Assembly: GCA_018223185.1 (NCBI GenBank)
Contig: JAAEYW010000010.1
Coordinates: 62,001 to 126,000, forward strand
Direction of reading: 5' to 3'
DNA length: 64,000 nucleotides
Source: Oceanospirillales bacterium
GTDB lineage: Bacteria; Pseudomonadota; Gammaproteobacteria; Pseudomonadales; Balneatricaceae
Positions 18,825-27,991 of this stretch are shown here, one piece after another. The notes below the pieces were generated by a model. That model saw only the letters and a program-made list of their open reading frames with translations, was not told the origin of the DNA and did no database searches. The stretch's first letter is position 1, and every line of letters starts with the position of its first letter. Both the position numbers and the translations under genes were made by a program.

Positions 18825-19577
18825 TCAGCTTTCCATGACAATGCTTGCAACAGTAAGCAAGGTTACTTCCAGCAATTCAATTAAGGCTCCGGCTGTATCC
18901 CCCGTGGTACCTTTTAAGCGGGCTAGCATCATTCTACGCGCGATCCAGAATACAATAACGATTGCCAACAACCATGTAAGGTTAATCCACCCCAGTATTA
19001 CCGCCCCTAACAGCCCCATGGAATAAATACGGTGTCGCGGCATATTAATCATCATGGAAGAAGCTATACCTTGCGACCTCACATAAGGCGTACCAGCCAA
19101 CAAAACAATAGCTCCCAGGCGGGCAAATAGTGGAGCGACCACTAGTGGTAATAATGTAACGGTTCCCAATAACGTTATCAGTGCAGACCACTTCAACAGA
19201 AGCAATAATACCAATGCCAGAACACCGGTTGCCCCGGAGCAAGGATCTTTCATGATACACAGTGTACGCTCTGCGTCGCCTAACCCTCCCATCCATCCAT
19301 CGGCGCTATCAGCTAAGCCATCAAGATGTAAGCCCCCCGTCAGCACCACCCAGCTAATCAGTACTAACGATGCCTGCATATACAGTGACTGATCATTAAG
19401 CAACCAGCTAATCAGATACAGAATACCTCCAATCACAGCGCCCACGAGTGGATAGTAGAGTAGCGAAAGGGCCTGTAGCCGAGCATCAGGGTAATTTCGT
19501 AATCGAATAGGTAGCTGTGTCAAAAACTGCATCGCAACACACAGAGCTTGCCACTGTTCAGAAAAAAAAGCCTTCAT
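18825..19577 (-). CDS. cobS: Adenosylcobinamide-GDP ribazoletransferase (cobalamin synthase)
   Basis: 250-residue inner-membrane protein with about six hydrophobic segments and the CobS signature HLDGLADSADGWMGGLGD (Mg/substrate binding). It joins adenosylcobinamide-GDP to alpha-ribazole (phosphate), the last assembly step of cobalamin. The ATG at 19577 overlaps the stop of the preceding phosphatase gene (ATGA); an in-frame ATG 12 bases earlier is also possible. Last gene of the B12 operon. Confidence 0.93.
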   Translation of the reverse strand: MKAFFSEQWQALCVAMQFLTQLPIRLRNYPDARLQALSLLYYPLVGAVIGGILYLISWLLNDQSLYMQASLVLISWVVLTGGLHLDGLADSADGWMGGLGDAERTLCIMKDPCSGATGVLALVLLLLLKWSALITLLGTVTLLPLVVAPLFARLGAIVLLAGTPYVRSQGIASSMMINMPRHRIYSMGLLGAVILGWINLTWLLAIVIVFWIARRMMLARLKGTTGDTAGALIELLEVTLLTVASIVMES

Positions 19578-20164
19578 GTGCGCGGCCATACAAGCCGGTG
19601 TAACTCACCATGCCTGACCTCAACGAAAAACATGCCAGAAGCCGGCTTACTCTTATTCAAACACGTCAGCGCTTTGATGACACCACCATGAGTAATTAAT
19701 AGGACTCTGTGATTTCCACTGACTAGCTGAGCATTTAAAAAGACCTCTAAGCGTTGAAAGAACTCAGTTATCAGCTCCCCTTCAGGAGGAGGATACTGCT
19801 CAGGAGAACGCCAAAAAGCGGCTAACTCATCTGCCCAGTGCATCATGATATCAGCTGCTGTCATGCCATCCCAAAGACCAAAATCGTATTCTTGAATTAA
19901 TGAATCCGTGATTAGAAATACGGTATCTGACGCCTGCAATTCAACCCATCGTTCAGCAAAAGCCTTACAACGAACGAGCGGAGAAGTAATCACAACATCA
20001 TAATCACTAATACTGATGTCTTGCAGAGTACCTTCCATTTGACGCCACCCATGATCGGTCAACTCTGCATCAGTACGCCCCAGATAGCATTGTCCTTTTA
20101 TTGTTTCTCCGTGTCGTAAGGCATCGATAATAAGCGGATGCTTGCTATTGCCCTGCGGTGTCAT
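19574..20164 (-). CDS. cobC: Histidine phosphatase, probable alpha-ribazole-5'-phosphate phosphatase
   Basis: 196 residues of the phosphoglycerate-mutase-like branch: the catalytic RHGE motif in IIDALRHGETIKGQCYLGRTD and the second histidine in RVLLITHGGVIK. In E. coli and Salmonella the alpha-ribazole phosphatase CobC belongs to this family and acts in nucleotide-loop assembly; the place between cobT and cobS supports that reading. Starts one base after the cobT stop. Confidence 0.85.
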   Translation of the reverse strand: MTPQGNSKHPLIIDALRHGETIKGQCYLGRTDAELTDHGWRQMEGTLQDISISDYDVVITSPLVRCKAFAERWVELQASDTVFLITDSLIQEYDFGLWDGMTAADIMMHWADELAAFWRSPEQYPPPEGELITEFFQRLEVFLNAQLVSGNHRVLLITHGGVIKALTCLNKSKPASGMFFVEVRHGELHRLVWPRT

Positions 20165-20165
20165 C

Positions 20166-21296
20166 TTACAGCGCTACGTCGTCAATATTTGCTTTTACTG
20201 TTGAAGAAGACACCGCCGCTTCTGTAAACGTAAACATTTCATTGTGCAAAGAACAGGCAAGCCTGATAAGTGGAACAGCGATAGCGGCACCACTGCCCTC
20301 CCCTAAGCGCAATTCAAGATTCAACAGTGGTTGTTGCGTAGCAAAACCGTCCAGCACTAACCGATAGCCAGGTTCGGCTGAGCTGTGAGATAAGATGAGC
20401 CAATCAGACACCTTAGGATTAATACGACACGCCACCAAGGCAGCCACGGTACAGATAAAACCATCGACAACAGCAGGCACACCTTCTTGTGCACACGCGA
20501 GATAAGCACCGGTAAGTGCGGAAATTTCAAAACCACCTAATAGCTGTAACGCCATTAACGGATCTTTTTCGATATCCGCCAGAGCCTTTTCATGTGTTTT
20601 CAGAGCCTGAGCAATAATCGTGGCTTTACGAGAAACACCTTGAGCATCTAATCCGGTACCGGGTCCTGCTAGCTTCTCAGGAACGGTATTCAGTAACACC
20701 GCGGCAATTGCAGTAGCCGATGTGGTATTGGCAATGCCCATTTCTCCGGCGATAAACAGATCAAGCGTCTCTCCTTGCCCGGCCTGTTTATCTAACGAAC
20801 TTAATACTGCCTGGCGTCCAATATTTATCGCTTGTGCAAGCTGGGCTTCTGTCATAGCAGGCTGGTGTAGAAAACTGGCTGTCTGCGGAGCGATCTCACA
20901 ATTGACAACATTAGCCAGTCCTTCGATAGGCGACACAGTACCTAAGTTGTAGACGGTCATAGGAGCATTCAAAAAACGCGCTGCAACACAAATGGCTGCA
21001 CCGCCATGAGAAAAGTTTTTAACCATTTCTGCAGTCACCGATTGGGGGAATAGCGATACCCCCTCTTCAGCAATACCATGATCTGCTGCAAAGATGGCGA
21101 TAGAAACATTATCAGCCGTAGGAAATAACGCCCCCTGCATGGCGGCTAAGCGAATAGCCACATGTTCTAATTTCCCTAAAGAGCCCGGAGGTTTAGTCAG
21201 CTGTTCTTGATGATTTAATGCTGCATACATCGTCATTGTATCAAGCGGTTTTATAGCTGAGTTTAGCCATGAAACGGATGAAGAGTCACCATTCAT
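20166..21296 (-). CDS. cobT: Nicotinate-nucleotide--dimethylbenzimidazole phosphoribosyltransferase
   Basis: 376 residues. CobT makes alpha-ribazole phosphate from nicotinate mononucleotide and DMB. Family signatures: KPPGSLGKLE near the N-terminus, FAADHGIAEEGVSLFPQSV, FSHGGAAICVAAR and GEMGIANTTSA. About 25 residues at the C-terminus go past the usual end (LIRLACSLHNEMFTFTEA and on); these look unstructured. AAAGG ribosome site 7-8 bases before the ATG. Confidence 0.95.
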   Translation of the reverse strand: MNGDSSSVSWLNSAIKPLDTMTMYAALNHQEQLTKPPGSLGKLEHVAIRLAAMQGALFPTADNVSIAIFAADHGIAEEGVSLFPQSVTAEMVKNFSHGGAAICVAARFLNAPMTVYNLGTVSPIEGLANVVNCEIAPQTASFLHQPAMTEAQLAQAINIGRQAVLSSLDKQAGQGETLDLFIAGEMGIANTTSATAIAAVLLNTVPEKLAGPGTGLDAQGVSRKATIIAQALKTHEKALADIEKDPLMALQLLGGFEISALTGAYLACAQEGVPAVVDGFICTVAALVACRINPKVSDWLILSHSSAEPGYRLVLDGFATQQPLLNLELRLGEGSGAAIAVPLIRLACSLHNEMFTFTEAAVSSSTVKANIDDVAL

Positions 21297-21323
21297 ATAC
21301 TGTCTGCCTTTAGATTAAATGCA

Positions 21324-21857
21324 TTAAGAATTGTGTTTAAAGTCAGTAGATACAGGCTTAATAACGACGGGGATTCCCGCTACCATCAAAACAACCTGAT
21401 CTGCCAGCGCTGCAATTTTTTGATGTAACCAACCGGCTTCATCACAATAACGACGGGTTAGCTCCCCCATAGGAACAACTCCCATTCCGGTTTCATTACT
21501 CACCAATATAATGTCACCTTTGACGCGGCCTATAGCATCTACTAACCGGTCTTTATAGTCTGTTATATCCTTATCAGCAGATAGCAAGTTTGTAACCCAA
21601 AGCGTCAGGCAGTCTATTAATAAACAATTATTTACTGCACTTTCATTACGAATAACATCACTGATTTCGATCGGTTCTTCAACAGTCACCCATGCGCCCG
21701 GGCGCTGATTCTTATGCTGTTGAATACGTCGTTGCATCTCATCGTCATACGCTTGTGCCGTTGCGATATAGATGACATCTGAGCCGCTATTTCGGGCCAG
21801 GTTTTCGGCATAGCTACTTTTCCCTGAACGTGCACCGCCAATAATAAAGTGGATCAT
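21324..21857 (-). CDS. cobU: Adenosylcobinamide kinase / adenosylcobinamide-phosphate guanylyltransferase
   Basis: 177 residues, bifunctional CobU/CobP. P-loop GGARSGKSSYAENLA at the N-terminus, the R-H region DDEMQRRIQQHKNQRP where the guanylylated histidine lies, VLVSNE-type motif (IILVSNETGMGVVP) and a short C-terminus. It activates adenosylcobinamide to the GDP form used by CobS. The ATG follows directly on the cobQ stop codon; its ribosome site is in the end of cobQ. Confidence 0.95.
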   Translation of the reverse strand: MIHFIIGGARSGKSSYAENLARNSGSDVIYIATAQAYDDEMQRRIQQHKNQRPGAWVTVEEPIEISDVIRNESAVNNCLLIDCLTLWVTNLLSADKDITDYKDRLVDAIGRVKGDIILVSNETGMGVVPMGELTRRYCDEAGWLHQKIAALADQVVLMVAGIPVVIKPVSTDFKHNS

Positions 21858-23348
21858 TTAACACTCTCCTGAACTGAGCGACGTGTTTAGCAGGCGATAA
21901 ATAGCCTCCATATCCAGGTGCGCTTCAATCGAATCAGCCAGCCTGTCAAGATCTGTCTCTTTACGTTCGTTATAGTCAAAAGGCGTGATTGCTTTAAGGC
22001 CTGCCCATTGCAATACCTGGTTCACGACCTCCGAGTATTCAAATAAACCATGGAGATAAGTTCCAGCAATCTGACCATCGCCCGAAATAGCACCGTCAGG
22101 TGTACCATCTGAGAAATGTATCATGGGTGCAGACAGAGCATCACCAGTTGAAATACCGTTATGGATTTCATAACCCGCAACCACGACAGCCTCTTTACCA
22201 TCAAGACAAAAAGTACCGGTTTGATTAAATAGCTGTTTATCCGGGTAAAGACGAGTATCCATTGCAAGTAAGCCCAGTCCTTCGGAGCACCCCGCCTCGC
22301 CTTCAATCGCATGAGGATCATCAATTGAATGACCCAGCATTTGGAAACCACCGCATATACCGAATACTTTTCCACCATAACGAAGGTGCTTATTGATTTG
22401 ATTATCCCAACCTTGTTTTCGCAGCCATTCCAAATCACTTCGCACCGATTTAGAACCGGGCAAAATGATAAGGTCAGCGGCCGGTATTTGTTGGTCTGGC
22501 CCGACATAGGTTAGCTGGACGGACGGATGCAAACGCAAAGGGTCAAAATCAGTATGGTTACTAATATGAGGTAACACGGGAACAACTACATGCAATGCTT
22601 GCTCTGAATGCCCTGGCTGCTGCAATGCGACAGCATCTTCTGCTTCCAGGTGGAAGCCATGCAAATATGGCAGAACACCCAACACCGGTTTACCTGAGTA
22701 CTCTTCCAACCAATCCAGTCCTGGTTGCAATAACGCAATATCGCCTCGAAAGCGGTTTATAACAAAACCTTTGACACGTGCTTGCTCAGATTCTGATAGC
22801 AGCGCCAGCGTGCCGACAAGATGCGCAAACACGCCGCCCTTATCGATATCAGCGATAATAATAACCGGGCAGTCTTCACGCTCAGCAAAGCCCATGTTAG
22901 CAATATCATTCTCACGCAAATTAATTTCAGCAGGAGAACCGGCACCTTCCACGATGACATAGCGATAGCTGGAGCGCAGGCGCTGATGCGATAACTCAAC
23001 GGCATTCCAGGCCACTTGTTTATAATCGTGATATACGGCAGCTTCCATATTATTCAGCGGTTTACCATGAATAATGACCTGCGCGCCGGTATCGCTGTTA
23101 GGCTTTAACAGCACAGGATTCATATCAATGTGCGGCGCTAAACCACACGCGTATGCCTGTACTGCCTGGGCACGACCAATCTCTCCGCCATCGGCTGTTA
23201 CCGCACTATTTAACGCCATATTCTGAGGTTTAAACGGTGCTACCGATAACCCCTTACGCCACAACACTCGGCATAGCCCAGCTACTAAAGTACTTTTACC
23301 GGCATCAGAGGTTGTCCCCTGAACCATCAATGTGCCAATACTTTTCAT
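21858..23348 (-). CDS. cobQ: Cobyric acid synthase (amidating)
   Basis: 496 residues. N-terminal P-loop-like ATPase ([20 protein letters not shown], then [14 protein letters not shown]) and a C-terminal class I glutamine amidotransferase domain with the nucleophile in [10 protein letters not shown] and the histidine in GTYLHGLFE. It amidates four side chains of adenosylcobyrinate a,c-diamide. Also called CbiP. Overlaps cobD by 4 bp. Confidence 0.96.
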   Translation of the reverse strand: MKSIGTLMVQGTTSDAGKSTLVAGLCRVLWRKGLSVAPFKPQNMALNSAVTADGGEIGRAQAVQAYACGLAPHIDMNPVLLKPNSDTGAQVIIHGKPLNNMEAAVYHDYKQVAWNAVELSHQRLRSSYRYVIVEGAGSPAEINLRENDIANMGFAEREDCPVIIIADIDKGGVFAHLVGTLALLSESEQARVKGFVINRFRGDIALLQPGLDWLEEYSGKPVLGVLPYLHGFHLEAEDAVALQQPGHSEQALHVVVPVLPHISNHTDFDPLRLHPSVQLTYVGPDQQIPAADLIILPGSKSVRSDLEWLRKQGWDNQINKHLRYGGKVFGICGGFQMLGHSIDDPHAIEGEAGCSEGLGLLAMDTRLYPDKQLFNQTGTFCLDGKEAVVVAGYEIHNGISTGDALSAPMIHFSDGTPDGAISGDGQIAGTYLHGLFEYSEVVNQVLQWAGLKAITPFDYNERKETDLDRLADSIEAHLDMEAIYRLLNTSLSSGEC

Positions 23349-24382
23349 GTTTTTAACTCACTAAGTGCCTGTTCAAGCTGCCGCCATGCCATATCATTTT
23401 TGGGTAGCCCTAAACGAAATGCCTTTAGGTGCTCAAAATTACGAATAAGAATGCCGCGCTCTGCAAAGTATTGATAAGCACACAACACGGATTGTCTCTG
23501 AATAGTAGAAAGTTGCACGGTGCAAAAAAGGGGGGTAGACACACATTCAAAGTCATATTGGGCTAGTAAAGTACAGAGCTGCTGGCTCTCTTTAGCCAAG
23601 CGCTGTCGCATCAATAACGTCCAGTTATCGTCTTGTAACGCAACCGCTCCCGCCCAACGAGCAACGCTGGATACAGACCAGGTTGTTAGTTGTTCTGCTA
23701 ACGTCGCTAACAAAACAGGATCAGCCCACACAAACCCTAAACGAATACCGGCTAAACCAAAAAACTTACCAACAGAGCGCAGCACAATCAGCCCGTGTTC
23801 GGGCTCTTGAGTGATCATTGAAAACTCATCACCTTCAGGCAGCGCATCCATAAATGCTTCATCAATAACCAACCACCCATTGCTCTGCTGAAGTATGCTT
23901 AACCAACGTTTTAGCAATGTGTACGACAAGAGTTCTGCTGTCGGATTATTCGGACGAATAACAACCACGACATCCAGATACGCAATCTGAGCGCCCAATT
24001 CATCAACACTCAGCTCTTTAACATCGTGACCCTGGCGTTTCCAGTGATAAGCATATTCAGCATACGCAGGCGATAAGATCCCCACGCGTGAATGAGACCT
24101 CAACCGTGGTAATGCCTCAATGGCCACCTGGCTACCGGCCACCGCCAGCAGATGCGATGAACCATAATAGGTAGCCGCGATGTCCAACAGATTATCACCT
24201 GCGTCTGGTAATTTTTGCCAAACATCCCGAGGTACGGCAGGTAACGGATAGCTATGCGGATTAATACCGGTAGAAAGGTCAACCCAGTTTTCTACCGGAA
24301 TGCCAAATTGCTGAGCCGCCTGGTGTAAACGTCCGCCATGAAACGGTGGATTAGGGGCACTCATGCTAGTAGCTATAGTCAT
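23345..24382 (-). CDS. cobD: Threonine-phosphate decarboxylase
   Basis: 345 residues, fold type I PLP enzyme related to histidinol-phosphate aminotransferase. The PLP lysine is in the [17 protein letters not shown] segment; N-terminal [17 protein letters not shown] and [14 protein letters not shown] are typical of CobD. It makes (R)-1-amino-2-propanol phosphate for the aminopropanol arm of B12. Called CobC in the Pseudomonas naming. Overlaps its neighbours by 4 bp on both sides. Confidence 0.93.
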   Translation of the reverse strand: MTIATSMSAPNPPFHGGRLHQAAQQFGIPVENWVDLSTGINPHSYPLPAVPRDVWQKLPDAGDNLLDIAATYYGSSHLLAVAGSQVAIEALPRLRSHSRVGILSPAYAEYAYHWKRQGHDVKELSVDELGAQIAYLDVVVVIRPNNPTAELLSYTLLKRWLSILQQSNGWLVIDEAFMDALPEGDEFSMITQEPEHGLIVLRSVGKFFGLAGIRLGFVWADPVLLATLAEQLTTWSVSSVARWAGAVALQDDNWTLLMRQRLAKESQQLCTLLAQYDFECVSTPLFCTVQLSTIQRQSVLCAYQYFAERGILIRNFEHLKAFRLGLPKNDMAWRQLEQALSELKT

Positions 24383-25404
24383 AGCCCTCCTCCATTATTA
24401 ATGGAGAAAAACCATAAAAACTCGGCACTGCCTATCAAACAAATCCAGAGAATTAAGCTATCTGATACCAGCCGCATGGCCCGTTGTACGTCAGCTGCCT
24501 GGGGAAGTGCACCACTGCCCAGCACCGGTTTATCATGCCAAATACCGCGGTAACGCGTAGGACCACCCAGCAATACTCCCAGGCCACCGGCCCCCGCTGC
24601 AATAACAGGCCCACCATTGGGGCTAGCATGCGCAGACGCTTGTTTTTTCCAGCACATCAGAGCATTAGTATAATCAGATAAAATGGCATAGCTTAATGCT
24701 GTTAAGCGTGCGGGGGCATAATTAAGCAGGTCGTCCAGCTTTGCAGCGGCCCAGCCAAAATGGCAATAACGCTCAGTACGATACCCCCACATAGCATCTA
24801 AGGTGTTCACTAAACGATAGAAGACAGCTCCCGCACCGCCCGCAATCACAAACCAGAAAATAGCGCCAAAAATAGCATCACTGCCATTTTCTAAGACCGA
24901 TTCGATTGCGGAAACTTCGATATTAAGCGCGTCAGGATCACGACTCACTATCATCGCAGTATGGTGGCGTGCACTTGCACTATCCAGGCGAAACAGAGCG
25001 TCTGTAATAGGTTGAATGTGATCCCATAAACTTCGATGGCCGATTGCAAGATACAAAAGTAGCGCGTTTAGCAGACTATATAAGCCAAATGATTCCCACA
25101 TCCCATGTAGCCAATAATGCAGAATAAGCGGAAGTGGTAAACACATAAGAGCAACGGCCACCACACCCAACAACTTAAGCTTTATTGCAGATGATTTCGT
25201 TACCGATGCATCTATTAACAGCTCAGTTGAAGACTCTGCTAAACGCTCAACTGAGTCAGGCCCATGCGAGTGCAGCTTATATGAGTTGAATATGCGCTCC
25301 ACTTTTTGCGCGACCCAACCAAAACCAACGAGAGGATGCCAGCGTTTAGGCTCCCCTGCTAACCAGTCGATTAGCACACCCAGTATGATGGTTACACTAA
25401 TCAT
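24379..25404 (-). CDS. cbiB: Adenosylcobinamide-phosphate synthase
   Basis: 341-residue inner-membrane protein. It attaches aminopropanol (phosphate) to adenosylcobyric acid. Family segments: LIDWLAGEPKRWHPLVGFG at the N-terminus, SAIESVLENGSDAIFGAIFW and, near the C-terminus, SPNGGPVIAAGAGGLGVLLG. Residues about 70-90 contain a longer low-similarity insert between the first segments. Called CobD in the Pseudomonas naming. Coupled by 4-bp overlaps. Confidence 0.94.
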   Translation of the reverse strand: MISVTIILGVLIDWLAGEPKRWHPLVGFGWVAQKVERIFNSYKLHSHGPDSVERLAESSTELLIDASVTKSSAIKLKLLGVVAVALMCLPLPLILHYWLHGMWESFGLYSLLNALLLYLAIGHRSLWDHIQPITDALFRLDSASARHHTAMIVSRDPDALNIEVSAIESVLENGSDAIFGAIFWFVIAGGAGAVFYRLVNTLDAMWGYRTERYCHFGWAAAKLDDLLNYAPARLTALSYAILSDYTNALMCWKKQASAHASPNGGPVIAAGAGGLGVLLGGPTRYRGIWHDKPVLGSGALPQAADVQRAMRLVSDSLILWICLIGSAEFLWFFSINNGGGL

Positions 25405-26774
25405 TCAGGCTTAAAAAGAGCAGTACAAGCATCCACTGCTGAAGGGAAATAGTGATGAATGTAACTCGCATATAGATTTCCTTTTCTATACACGGCTTCG
25501 GATGTTCGCGCGTAATTAGGGCACACGCCCAGATAGTCTGCTACTTCGTCTGTTTCAAAAGAAGAATGATGGTAAGTATGGCCGCGTAATGTGCCTTCTG
25601 GTAAAGCAACGCTTTGCATCGCCAGCGCGGTTAAGCGCGACTGCATTGTGACCTTACCCTGAAGAAGACCCAGCATCGGTTGAGTGTTTCCGGCAAGGTC
25701 GGTGAGCGACTCTGCCAGATAGAGCATACCGCCACACTCGGCAATAAGGGGCTTATTGGCATCAACATGCGCTTTAATTGCCTTTTTCATGGCATTATTT
25801 TCAGCTAGCGTTTGCGCAAATAACTCGGGATACCCACCCGGTAGGTAGACACTATCCACATCGGGTAAGTCCTGATCCTGTAATGGCGAGAAGAACACCA
25901 ACTGTGCGCCTAGCTGCCTGAGCAGTGTGATGTTCGCAGGGTAGATAAACGAAAAAGCTTCATCTTTGGCGATACCAATACGCACACCGGCCAAAGCAGG
26001 CTTTTGCTCACCAGGTAAGTCATCACGATTCTCAGTGGAACCCTTTACCAGCGGTTTTGCATCAAAACATATAGCCGGCGGTAACTCATTAGCCCCTGTG
26101 GCTGAAATCATCTTAGCCGCGGTATTCAGACGCTCATCCAGATCACTAATTTCATTGCTTTGCAGCAAGCCTAAGTGCCTGTTGGGAAGTTCAATATCTT
26201 TAGAGCGCTTGATGCCACCATACCAGTGAATAGACTCAGGCAAACTGTCGTGCAATATTTCGGCATGCCGATCACTACCCAGTCGGTTCGCTAATACCCC
26301 GGAAAACGCCAGAGTATCTTGAAATGTTGCCAAGCCGTGGGCAACAGCAGCAAAAGTTTGTGCCATTGCCGACCCATCTATTACGGCTAATACGGGTACA
26401 CCAAACAATCGGGCCAGATCTGCGCCTGAAGGCTTGCCATCAAACAGTCCCATCACGCCCTCAATCAGGATCAGGTCGGCACGCGTTGCTGCATCATGTA
26501 ACAAAGCACGGCAGTGCTCCTCGCCTACCATCCACAAATCTAATGCGTTAACAGGTTCGCCCGAGGCAACTTCCAAAATCATAGGATCAAGAAAATCAGG
26601 CCCTGTTTTAAAAACTACTACTTTCCGTCCGGCATTTCGGTGCAGCCGCGCTAATGCCGCCGTTACGGTGGTTTTCCCCTGGCCAGATGCCGGCGCGCTA
26701 ATAAATAATGCAGGGCATAATACAGTGTCGTGCTTAGATGACGCCTGCGACGCTTGTTGCACATACTGACTCAC
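25401..26774 (-). CDS. cbiA: Cobyrinate a,c-diamide synthase
   Basis: 457 residues. ATPase domain with P-loop ISAPASGQGKTTVTAALAR and FKTGPDFLDP, then a glutamine amidotransferase domain with the nucleophile in LIAECGGMLYLAES. It amidates the a and c side chains of the corrin ring. Its presence means the operon can act on incomplete corrinoids, not only on cobinamide. Called CobB in the aerobic naming. Confidence 0.95.
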   Translation of the reverse strand: MSQYVQQASQASSKHDTVLCPALFISAPASGQGKTTVTAALARLHRNAGRKVVVFKTGPDFLDPMILEVASGEPVNALDLWMVGEEHCRALLHDAATRADLILIEGVMGLFDGKPSGADLARLFGVPVLAVIDGSAMAQTFAAVAHGLATFQDTLAFSGVLANRLGSDRHAEILHDSLPESIHWYGGIKRSKDIELPNRHLGLLQSNEISDLDERLNTAAKMISATGANELPPAICFDAKPLVKGSTENRDDLPGEQKPALAGVRIGIAKDEAFSFIYPANITLLRQLGAQLVFFSPLQDQDLPDVDSVYLPGGYPELFAQTLAENNAMKKAIKAHVDANKPLIAECGGMLYLAESLTDLAGNTQPMLGLLQGKVTMQSRLTALAMQSVALPEGTLRGHTYHHSSFETDEVADYLGVCPNYARTSEAVYRKGNLYASYIHHYFPSAVDACTALFKPE

Positions 26775-27394
26775 AGTTCTATGCCCTTTTGTGCCTTAAT
26801 ACCCGCCTGGTAAGCATGCTTCACAACCTGCATTTCGGTTACTGTATCGGCGATATCTATCAATGCTTGCGGGGCACCACGACCTGTAATCACCACATGC
26901 TGATTCACTGGACGACTTTCGATAGCCCTGATAACCGCTTGCAGATCAACATATTGGTATTTAAGCGCAATGTTCAGCTCATCGAGTACAACCAAGGCAA
27001 CATTCTCATCATTGAGCAGTGCTTCAGATTGTTTCCATGCTTTAGTGGCGGCCGCTATATCACGTTTTTTATCTTGTGTTTCCCACGTGAATCCTTCACC
27101 CATAACGTAATACTGCACTTCAGGGAAACGTCTGAAAAACGCTTCTTCGCCCGTACTAAAAGCGCCTTTAATAAATTGCACAACACCGACCTGCATACCA
27201 TGACCTAACGCACGCGCAACCATACCAAAGGCAGAGCTACTCTTGCCTTTACCATTACCGGTATGAACAAGGCATACACCGCGATCCTGATCAGCACGTG
27301 CAACAGATTGGTCTATCACCTCTTTTTTACGCTTCATACGCGCCAGATAACGTGCTTCGCGCTGCTCTTCCTCAGTGTACTCAGCATCACTCAT
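26771..27394 (-). CDS. cobO: Cob(I)yrinic acid a,c-diamide adenosyltransferase
   Basis: 207 residues of the BtuR/CobA/CobO type. P-loop variant VHTGNGKGKSSSAFG near residue 45, preceded by a charged helical N-terminus (EEEQREARYLARMKRKKEV), and the VVLDELNIALKYQYVD Walker-B-like segment. It adds the 5'-deoxyadenosyl ligand to Co(I) corrinoids. Overlaps the membrane-protein gene upstream and cbiA downstream by 4 bp each. Confidence 0.95.
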   Translation of the reverse strand: MSDAEYTEEEQREARYLARMKRKKEVIDQSVARADQDRGVCLVHTGNGKGKSSSAFGMVARALGHGMQVGVVQFIKGAFSTGEEAFFRRFPEVQYYVMGEGFTWETQDKKRDIAAATKAWKQSEALLNDENVALVVLDELNIALKYQYVDLQAVIRAIESRPVNQHVVITGRGAPQALIDIADTVTEMQVVKHAYQAGIKAQKGIEL

Positions 27395-27969
27395 AGGTTT
27401 TTTGCCCCGGCGTGACGAGTACGGTTAAACCAACTTAAAAACAGGTGTATCGCAATAGCAAAACCTACATAGAAAAATACCGCGGCAAATTGCGAAGGTG
27501 AGTATTTAATCAAACGGTTAATCATTTCAACCATAGTCGGATCTGTAAACCGGCCAGAATAAAAGTAGAAACTACCACTGGAGATAATCTGACAAACAGC
27601 GGTACCGAGTATCAGGCTACTGAACATCATTCGTAAGCTGTGCCATTGTTCCTGATGGCGCTTCGAATACCAGCGCCCAGCCCACCACATCGATGCATAA
27701 GCCGGAACCAGCATAATATAAGTGGGGGTTACACAAAACGAACTAACGCCACCAAAGGTAATCGCTGCAAAATCAAGCAGAAACGCCTCCAAAATCAGCA
27801 ACGGAAAAGCCCATAAGGGTTTAAGGTAGATACCTGCGAGAAAAAACACAGCCCAGGAAGCACTCGGCAAATGATCGATGGAGGCGAAGTGATGGCCACG
27901 GGTGACCGCCATCAATAAAATCAAAAATGCACCGATCATCCATTGTGACCGTTGTGGAGTATTCATCAT
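27391..27969 (-). CDS. Small membrane protein in the B12 operon (candidate cobalt/corrinoid transport)
   Basis: 192 residues with about five transmembrane helices (about 12-30, 40-65, 80-98, 115-130, 160-182). It sits between btuB and cobO, overlaps cobO by 4 bp and is under the same riboswitch. Similar small membrane proteins beside btuB and cobO are sometimes labelled cobalamin transporter, without solid proof that I know of. Histidines in the first third (TRGHHFASIDH) could bind a metal. The transport role is inferred only from context; no ABC or ECF partner gene is present. Confidence 0.6.
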   Translation of the reverse strand: MMNTPQRSQWMIGAFLILLMAVTRGHHFASIDHLPSASWAVFFLAGIYLKPLWAFPLLILEAFLLDFAAITFGGVSSFCVTPTYIMLVPAYASMWWAGRWYSKRHQEQWHSLRMMFSSLILGTAVCQIISSGSFYFYSGRFTDPTMVEMINRLIKYSPSQFAAVFFYVGFAIAIHLFLSWFNRTRHAGAKNL

Positions 27970-27991
27970 GCGGGATATCTCTTATTCAATG

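Noticed and set aside
18416-18850. Minus-strand ORF of 144 codons in the globin/cobS gap
   Set aside because: Overlaps the end of the globin gene, no ribosome site or family match, irregular composition; kept as an empty gap.
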